DNA of 10,669 bases from DATBHM01 sp036557505. Its GTDB lineage: Bacteria; Actinomycetota; UBA4738; JACQTL01. Numbering within the stretch: the first letter of the stretch is position 1; each line of letters begins with the position of its first letter. The notes under the pieces are model-generated. The model did no database searches, was not told where the DNA came from, and saw nothing but the letters and a program-made list of their open reading frames with translations. The stretch lies in NCBI GenBank assembly GCA_036557505.1, contig DATBHM010000256.1:1-10669 (forward strand). Direction: 5' to 3'. Made by a program: the position numbers and the translations under genes. Shown piece by piece: positions 6,917 to 10,669 of the stretch.

Positions 6917-7225
6917 ATGGAACCGACCGACACGACCCTCGCCGACGAGGAGATTCAGACCGTCTTCGCCGGGCAGTCGCCGACCGCGACGATGAGGGCG
7001 GACACCGACACGGCCGACCAGAGCGACAACGACGGCACCGACCGTCAGGACGCGGACGACACCGACTCGGTGGACCCGAAGACGGACCAGACGGCGCGGG
7101 ACTCCGACGGGACGGACACCGCCACCGAGGACGCGGACGGCGTCGACAGCGGGGACACGGACGGCGTGGACTCGCAGGACGCCGACGGGACGGATTCCGG
7201 GGACACCGACGGCACGGATTCGTAG
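6917..7225 (+). CDS. Asp-rich repeat peptide, candidate substrate/precursor of the downstream oxygenase
   Basis: This 102-residue protein begins after a strong Shine-Dalgarno site (GGAGGTGA, 3 nt before the ATG). Composition is extreme: 29 Asp and 19 Thr, no Cys, Trp, His or Tyr, and one Lys. Residues 1-30 (including LADEEIQTVFAGQSPTATMR) are more ordinary and could be a leader or recognition region. The rest consists of repeats of D-x-D-G-[TV]-D. They are degenerate at 37-44, 45-52 and 62-69, then form a regular octad D-[AT]-D-G-[VT]-D-S-[GQ] repeated nearly four times at 72-102, running to the C-terminus. There is no signal peptide or membrane helix. The next gene, a JmjC/cupin_4 oxygenase, starts 24 nt later. 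I infer a multi-core substrate; a calcium-binding acidic protein of thrombospondin type-3-like character is the main alternative. Confidence 0.8.
   Translation: MEPTDTTLADEEIQTVFAGQSPTATMRADTDTADQSDNDGTDRQDADDTDSVDPKTDQTARDSDGTDTATEDADGVDSGDTDGVDSQDADGTDSGDTDGTDS
7130..7222 (+). repeat. 24-bp in-frame tandem repeat encoding octads D-x-D-G-[VT]-D-S-x
   Basis: Nearly four consecutive 24-bp units occupy residues 72-102 of the Asp-rich peptide: DADGVDSG, DTDGVDSQ, DADGTDSG and DTDGTDS. Synonymous codons differ between units (GCG/GCC, GAC/GAT, AGC/TCG/TCC), while Asp and Gly positions are invariant. This suggests that the amino-acid pattern, rather than recent DNA duplication, is being maintained. 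Confidence 0.85.
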
Positions 7226-7249
7226 CCGCAGCCCGGTTCCACGTGCCGC

Positions 7250-8416
7250 ATGACCGAGGGCGCGCTCGAGCGCTGCGCCGGTGACGTCCATTCGTTCCTG
7301 GCCGGCGTCTGGGGCCGGCGTCCGGTGTACCGGACCGGTGACGGCGCCTTCGACGACCTGCTCTCCCTGGCCGACGTCGACCGCCTGCTGACCGGGTCGT
7401 CGCTCCGGCTGCCGGCCTTCCGGCTGGTGAAGGACGGCGAGACGCTTCCCACCTCCGGCTACACCAAGTCCGGGCGGACTGGATCGCAGCCGGTCACGGG
7501 GATGGCCGACCCCGCGAGGATGCTGGAGCGGTTCGCCGACGGGGCCACGCTCGTGCTGCAGGGCCTGCACCGGTACTGGCCGCCGCTGGGGCGGTTCTGC
7601 CGCGAGCTGGAGACGTCGCTCGGACACCCGGCCCAGGTCAATGCGTACATCACGCCGCCGGGCTCGCAGGGGCTCGCCGTGCACCAGGACTCGCACGACG
7701 TGTTCGTCCTGCAATCGTTCGGGAGCAAGCAGTGGGACGTGTGGGCGCCGCGGCCGCTCGGTTCGGACAAGCCCGCCGACGACGAGGAGCCAGTGCTCTC
7801 GGTGACCATGTCGCCCGGCGACGCCATGTACATGCCCCTCGGAACGCCCCACGCCGCGTCCACGCAGACCGTGCTGTCGGGACACCTCACCGTGGGCATC
7901 CTCACGGCGACCTGGGGCCAGCTCCTGGGCGAGGTGGTGGACGACCTCAGGGAGGACTCCTCGTTCGCCGAGGCGCTGCCGGCCGGTTACCACCGGGACC
8001 CCGAGGGCTTTGCCATGGCGGTGAAGGAGCGGCTGGCCGAGCTCCAGCGGTGGCTCGACGGGGTGGACGCGCAGGCCGTGGCGGACCGGCGGATCCGGTC
8101 GTTCCTGACGACGCGGCTGCCGTCGCTCGGCGGGTCGCTCGTCGACTTGGTTCGTCTGGACTCCCTGAAGGACTGGACGCCGCTGCGGCGCCGGGCCGGG
8201 TCGTTCTGCGAGGTGCGCGTGGAGGGGGACCATGTGGTGGCGCTCCTCGGCGACCGGGAGCTCCGCATGCCCGCGCGGGCGGAGCCGGCGGCTCGGTTCG
8301 TGGCGGCTCGAACGGATGCGTTCCGGCCGACGGACCTGCCCGGGCTCGACGAGGCCGGGCGCCTGGTGCTGGCGCGGCGCCTCGTCCGCGAGGGCCTGCT
8401 CGAGTTCGTGGAGTGA
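7250..8416 (+). CDS. Cupin_4/JmjC-type Fe(II)/2-oxoglutarate-dependent oxygenase
   Basis: This 388-residue protein carries the JmjC core: NAYITPPGSQGLAVHQDSHD followed by VFVLQSFGSKQWDVW (about 131-165) and a distal His in PLGTPHAAST. His145, Asp147 and His201 form the expected Fe(II) facial triad, and Lys160 is the likely 2-oxoglutarate ligand. The layout matches the cupin_4 (ribosomal oxygenase, YcfD/MINA53-like) family: a JmjC domain at about 1-225, a dimerisation helix region, and a C-terminal winged-helix-like segment at about 305-388 (DAFRPTDLPGLDEAGRLVLA). Known family members hydroxylate protein side chains. The position 24 nt after the Asp-rich repeat peptide and the 4-nt overlap with the next gene suggest a dedicated peptide hydroxylase rather than a ribosomal oxygenase, which is an inference. 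The Shine-Dalgarno is weak, so translational coupling to the peptide gene is plausible. Confidence 0.9.
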   Translation: MTEGALERCAGDVHSFLAGVWGRRPVYRTGDGAFDDLLSLADVDRLLTGSSLRLPAFRLVKDGETLPTSGYTKSGRTGSQPVTGMADPARMLERFADGATLVLQGLHRYWPPLGRFCRELETSLGHPAQVNAYITPPGSQGLAVHQDSHDVFVLQSFGSKQWDVWAPRPLGSDKPADDEEPVLSVTMSPGDAMYMPLGTPHAASTQTVLSGHLTVGILTATWGQLLGEVVDDLREDSSFAEALPAGYHRDPEGFAMAVKERLAELQRWLDGVDAQAVADRRIRSFLTTRLPSLGGSLVDLVRLDSLKDWTPLRRRAGSFCEVRVEGDHVVALLGDRELRMPARAEPAARFVAARTDAFRPTDLPGLDEAGRLVLARRLVREGLLEFVE

Positions 8417-9318
8417 GCTCGCCGGAGCGTTGCTCGGCCGTCTCGCTGGCTCGTGGCGAGCCGCTCCGGGGGACCGCGTCGACGGTCGTCGACTGGCTCC
8501 TGGTGGAGGAACCGGGCCCGTGGGGCCGGAGGGCGCTGCGCGACAGCCGCCTCCCGCCCCGGGTCGCGGCGCACCTGCGACGGCAGGCTCGTCGGGCCCG
8601 CGTGCGCGTCGTGCTGATCCGCCGTCACGGGCGCCACGTCCCCGAGGGCATCCAGGTCTTCGCGGCGCACGCCGGGGCCGGGTCCCGTTGGCTGGAGCGC
8701 GCCCACCTCCCGGGGCCCGAGGCGCTGCTCGAGGTGGACTTGTCGGGGATGCGGGGCGGTGGGCGGCTCGGGCTGGGGAGCGAGGAGGCCGAGCCCATCT
8801 ACCTGGTCTGCACGAACGGCCGCCACGACGTCTGCTGCTCGGAGCGCGGCCGGCCGGTCGCGAACGTGCTGCACCGGGCGTTCGGTGACCGGGTGTGGGA
8901 GGTCAGCCACATCGGCGGCGACCGGTTCGCGCCCAACGTCGTCTGTCTGCCGGCCGGGGTGTACCTGGGGCGGGTCGAGCCCGGCATCGCGGTGGACGTG
9001 GTCTCGCGGTTCGACGGGGGGGAGATCCCCCTCGAGTGCTACCGCGGCCGGTGCGCGTACCCGTTCGCGACGCAGGCGGCGGAGTCGTTCCTGCGCGAGA
9101 ACGTCGGTGCGTCCGGCCTCGACGACGTGGTGTTGATGGGGCGCACCCGGCTGGGTGAGGAGGAGGATGTCGCGCGGTTCCGCGTCGGTCCGGCCCAGTA
9201 TTCCGTCGAGGTCCGGGTCGAGCACCCCGGGCCTGAGCGGACGATCACGTGTTCCGGTCCGTTCGACGCGGTGCCGCCGGCGTACCGGCTCGTACGGATC
9301 CTCCGGGAACGCCCGTGA
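8413..9318 (+). CDS. Sucrase/ferredoxin-like (thioredoxin-fold [2Fe-2S]) protein
   Basis: This 301-residue protein matches the sucrase/ferredoxin-like family (PF06999 type). It has an N-terminal Cys-Ser (ERCSAVS) and RGEPLRGTAS, then VVDWLLVEEPGPWG at 25-38 and LIRRHGR at 68-74. The hallmark VCTNGRHDVCCSERGRPVA (132-150) with Cys133, Cys141 and Cys142 is followed by SHIGGDRFAPNVVCLPAGVY (165-184), Cys209/Cys214 and PFATQAAES. The thioredoxin-like half resembles [2Fe-2S] ferredoxins of complex I NuoE type, so it probably carries electrons. The family's own reaction is unsettled and 'sucrase' is a historical label. The GTG start at 8413 overlaps the oxygenase stop (GTGA), a classic translational-coupling arrangement. 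I infer that it reduces or repairs the oxygenase iron centre or takes part in the same modification. It is followed by a strong terminator hairpin. Confidence 0.9.
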   Translation: MSSPERCSAVSLARGEPLRGTASTVVDWLLVEEPGPWGRRALRDSRLPPRVAAHLRRQARRARVRVVLIRRHGRHVPEGIQVFAAHAGAGSRWLERAHLPGPEALLEVDLSGMRGGGRLGLGSEEAEPIYLVCTNGRHDVCCSERGRPVANVLHRAFGDRVWEVSHIGGDRFAPNVVCLPAGVYLGRVEPGIAVDVVSRFDGGEIPLECYRGRCAYPFATQAAESFLRENVGASGLDDVVLMGRTRLGEEEDVARFRVGPAQYSVEVRVEHPGPERTITCSGPFDAVPPAYRLVRILRERP

Positions 9319-9324
9319 GGCGAA

Positions 9325-9351
9325 GGGAGGGCCGGCTCCGCCGGCCCTCCC
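9325..9351. terminator. Strong GC-rich hairpin terminator, probably bidirectional
   Basis: GGGAGGGCCGGC (9325-9336) pairs perfectly with GCCGGCCCTCCC (9340-9351) around a 3-nt loop: a 12-bp stem starting 6 nt after the stop of the sucrase/ferredoxin gene. There is no U-tract on either side, as is common for actinobacterial terminators. It lies between convergent stops (9318 and 9376), so it can serve both operons. Confidence 0.8.
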
Positions 9352-9375
9352 GGTTCCCTCCGCCGGTGGCGGGGT

Positions 9376-9852
9376 TCACTGGTTCGCGACCCTCGACAGG
9401 TCGGGGCCCGTTCCGGTGATGGCCGGCGGGGGATCTCCGGCCACCCGGGCCAGGTCGGGACCCGTTCCGGAGATCATCCGGATGGCGTGCGCCTCGGACT
9501 GCCGCGCCACGAACGTGAGCCCGGGGCCGGTCCCGGTCACCCGGCCGTTCGACTGCCCGGCCAGGTACCGGTCGGCCAGCGTCGCGAGGTCCGGGCCGGT
9601 GCCCGTGACGAGGCGATCCGCGGCCGACTGCTCCGCCACCCGGACCAGATCCGGCCCCGTGCCGGTGACGATCCCCGATCCGTTCGCGCGCGGCACGGGG
9701 CTCGTCGCCGGCGACCCGCCGATCTGCCACAGGGCGATCGCGGCGCCGGCCGCGACGAGGGCGGCCAGGCCGACCATCCACCAGGTGCGGCGCGTCCGCT
9801 GAGGCGTGCGCCGAAGGGTTGCGGGCGACTGCTCCCCGGTCCGTGTGCTCAT
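9376..9852 (-). CDS. Small membrane-anchored protein with five GTGPDL repeats, unknown function
   Basis: This 158-residue protein has a basic cytoplasmic N-terminus (about 1-23, with RRTPQRTRR), one membrane helix (24-45, WWMVGLAALVAAGAAIALWQ) and an exported tail. The tail holds five copies of [VI]-[TS]-GTGPDL-x-x-[VL]-A starting at Gly64, Gly84, Gly107 (GTGPGL), Gly129 and Gly147, spaced 18-23 residues apart. The last copy is at the C-terminus. No family is recognised. I chose ATG 9852 because AAAGGGGA lies 5 nt upstream and upstream codons are Arg/Pro-rich non-coding text. The positive-inside rule places the repeats outside the cell. The gene is downstream of the LuxR regulator on the same strand after 123 nt, which hints that it may be a target of that regulator. 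Confidence 0.8.
   Translation of the reverse strand: MSTRTGEQSPATLRRTPQRTRRTWWMVGLAALVAAGAAIALWQIGGSPATSPVPRANGSGIVTGTGPDLVRVAEQSAADRLVTGTGPDLATLADRYLAGQSNGRVTGTGPGLTFVARQSEAHAIRMISGTGPDLARVAGDPPPAITGTGPDLSRVANQ
9385..9672 (-). repeat. Five GTGPDL-centred coding repeats
   Basis: Residues 61-156 of the membrane-anchored protein repeat the 12-residue motif [VI]-[TS]-G-T-G-P-[DG]-L-x-x-[VL]-A, separated by 6-11 variable residues. On the + strand the motif reads as recurring GGGCCGGTGCC-type runs such as AGGTCCGGGCCGGTGCC. Synonymous variation between copies (GGG/GGC/GGT/GGA, ACC/ACG) argues for conservation at the protein level. Confidence 0.85.
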
Positions 9853-9901
9853 CGGTGTCCCCTTTCGGCTCGGGCCGCGTCGGTCGCGGCCACCTGCGTC
9901 G

Positions 9902-9907
9902 ACCCTA
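9902..9907 (-). promoter_or_regulatory. Possible -10 element (TAGGGT) within the 123-nt gap upstream of the GTGPDL-repeat gene
   Basis: The gap 9853-9975 holds TAGGGT on the - strand, 49 nt before the ATG. It overlaps the 8-bp palindrome CCCTAGGG (9903-9910). A -35-like TTCCTC sits 16 nt upstream, a weak match. The palindrome could be an operator half-site. Apart from the Shine-Dalgarno site at about 9858-9865, nothing else is recognised in this gap. Confidence 0.25.
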
Positions 9908-9975
9908 GGGAGCACGGGGCGACGAGGAACCACGGAAACCCATGGAGAACCGAGTCGGCGGCCGTGGAGTCCGGG

Positions 9976-10669
9976 CTACGAGCCGTCGCGAAGCTTGGCG
10001 GCGAGCTCGGTCCGGGAACGAACCCCGAGCTTCCGGTAGATCCGAGTGAGGTTCCACTCGATGGTGTTCACGCTCATGAACAGCTCGTCCGCGGCCTCCC
10101 GGTTGGTCCGACCCTCTGCGACCAGCGTCGCCACCCGCTCCTCGGTTGCCGTGAGGGCACCAGGTCCGTCGCTTCGGATGCCGGTCCGCCGGACCTCCCG
10201 GCCGGCCCGTTCGGCCCACCGGCGGGCGCCGAGCCGGCCGTAGATCTCGAGCGAGCGTTCGAACGAATCCCTGGCCTCGGCCTTGAGCTTCGCCCGCCGC
10301 TGGATCCGGCCGAGGGAGAACAGGGTGCGGGCGTGGGCGAACGGCTCGGGCACGCGTTCGTGATGGACGAGGGCCTCGCGGAGCGAGGCCAGCGCCCCCG
10401 TGAGGTCTCCGGCTCCCGCCAGGAGCAGCCCGCGGCACCGGGCCGCGGTCGCGAGCCCCCACGCGCGATCCAATCGCCGGGATCGTTCCTCGAACGGCTC
10501 GAGCCGCGCGGCCGCCGCGTCCAGATCGCCCAACGCCACCAGCGTTTCCACCGCGTCCGGGACGAACCTGAGCAGGCCGGGCTCCTCCGTGCCCATGGCG
10601 GCGGCCATGTCCGACGCCCGCGACAGGTGGTCGCGCGCCACACCCGGATTCCCCTCGAACAGCTCGAGG
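9976..10669 (-). CDS. C-terminal half of a LAL-type LuxR transcriptional regulator (truncated by window edge)
   Basis: The frame is open from the right edge, and 230 residues are visible. The first ~165 are Ala/Leu/Arg-rich helical hairpins resembling tetratricopeptide repeats: GDLDAAAARLEPFEERSRRL, GDLTGALASLREALVHHE and AEARDSFERSLEIYGRLGAR. The last ~60 are a canonical LuxR/GerE helix-turn-helix: LTATEERVATLVAEGRTNRE, then ELFMSVNTIEWNLTRIYRKL and GVRSRTELAAKL. This layout is that of LAL (large ATP-binding LuxR) or MalT-like regulators, whose N-terminal AAA/NB-ARC ATPase would lie beyond the window. The GTG at 10641 is not the real start, because the frame continues upstream (LELFEGNPG). 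The ligand is unknown. The GTGPDL-repeat gene follows on the same strand. Confidence 0.9.
   Translation of the reverse strand, partial: LELFEGNPGVARDHLSRASDMAAAMGTEEPGLLRFVPDAVETLVALGDLDAAAARLEPFEERSRRLDRAWGLATAARCRGLLLAGAGDLTGALASLREALVHHERVPEPFAHARTLFSLGRIQRRAKLKAEARDSFERSLEIYGRLGARRWAERAGREVRRTGIRSDGPGALTATEERVATLVAEGRTNREAADELFMSVNTIEWNLTRIYRKLGVRSRTELAAKLRDGS

Noticed and set aside
4560..6995. 811-residue open frame on the + strand
   Set aside because: It overlaps the kinase in a different frame and the methyltransferase in antisense. No recognisable motif, and extremely Arg/Ala/Gly/Pro-rich.
7130..7222. Short direct repeats considered as a CRISPR array
   Set aside because: The units are contiguous 24-bp in-frame codon repeats with no unique spacers and encode a regular peptide pattern.
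6889..7284. 131-residue alternative frame over the Asp-rich peptide
   Set aside because: It is Arg/Gly/His-rich, lacks a Shine-Dalgarno site and overlaps the start of the oxygenase. The frame at 6917 has GGAGGTGA and a regular repeat pattern.
7732..8412. Upstream extension of the sucrase/ferredoxin frame
   Set aside because: The frame is open through the oxygenase gene but reads as Arg/Gly-rich text. Family similarity begins only at MSSPERCSAVS after the GTG at 8413.
9385..9672. Recurring GGGCCGGTGCC-type runs considered as iterons or a CRISPR-like array
   Set aside because: They coincide exactly with the GTGPDL codons, have synonymous drift and irregular spacing, and lie inside an open reading frame with a good start.
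9853..9933. GTG start at 9933 for the GTGPDL-repeat protein
   Set aside because: The extra 27 residues are Arg/Pro-rich, while ATG 9852 has a good Shine-Dalgarno site and is followed by a sensible N-terminus and membrane helix.

Overview
The window is about 70% GC with strong G/C bias at third codon positions. It carries a bacterial Ku gene, a PknB-type Ser/Thr kinase, a sucrase/ferredoxin-like protein and a LAL-type LuxR regulator. This combination points to an actinomycete or deep-branching Actinomycetota chromosome. No rRNA, tRNA, CRISPR array, insertion sequence or phage gene was seen. Gene packing is dense, and almost all of the large overlapping open frames are GC-driven shadows.

Left part (1-3770): the C-terminus of an unrecognised protein enters from the left edge on the + strand. 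Opposite it, on the - strand, lie a YCII-family protein and an upstream Ku gene that look like one transcription unit. Upstream of Ku, on the same strand, is a secreted Asp-box (BNR/sialidase-fold) protein. A single-base frameshift separates its propeller from its C-terminal Ig-like modules. A sigmaB/sigmaF-like promoter motif and a hairpin over its Shine-Dalgarno site precede it.

Middle (3866-6855): a histidine phosphatase (+) is tail-to-tail with a class I O-methyltransferase (-). The methyltransferase diverges from a membrane-anchored Ser/Thr kinase (+) that has a non-PASTA extracytoplasmic domain.

Right-centre (6880-9318), the most interesting part: a 102-residue, 28% Asp peptide made of D-x-D-G-[TV]-D repeats is followed 24 nt later by a cupin_4/JmjC Fe(II)/2-oxoglutarate oxygenase. 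That gene overlaps by 4 nt (GTGA) with a sucrase/ferredoxin-like [2Fe-2S] protein. The arrangement of repeated small protein, oxygenase and electron carrier looks like a peptide-modification (RiPP-like, multi-core) cassette, probably hydroxylating Asp or neighbouring residues. This function is inferred, not shown. A strong hairpin terminator closes the cassette.

Right edge (9376-10669, - strand): the C-terminal half of a LAL-type LuxR regulator is followed by a small membrane-anchored protein with five GTGPDL repeats, possibly a regulator-target pair.
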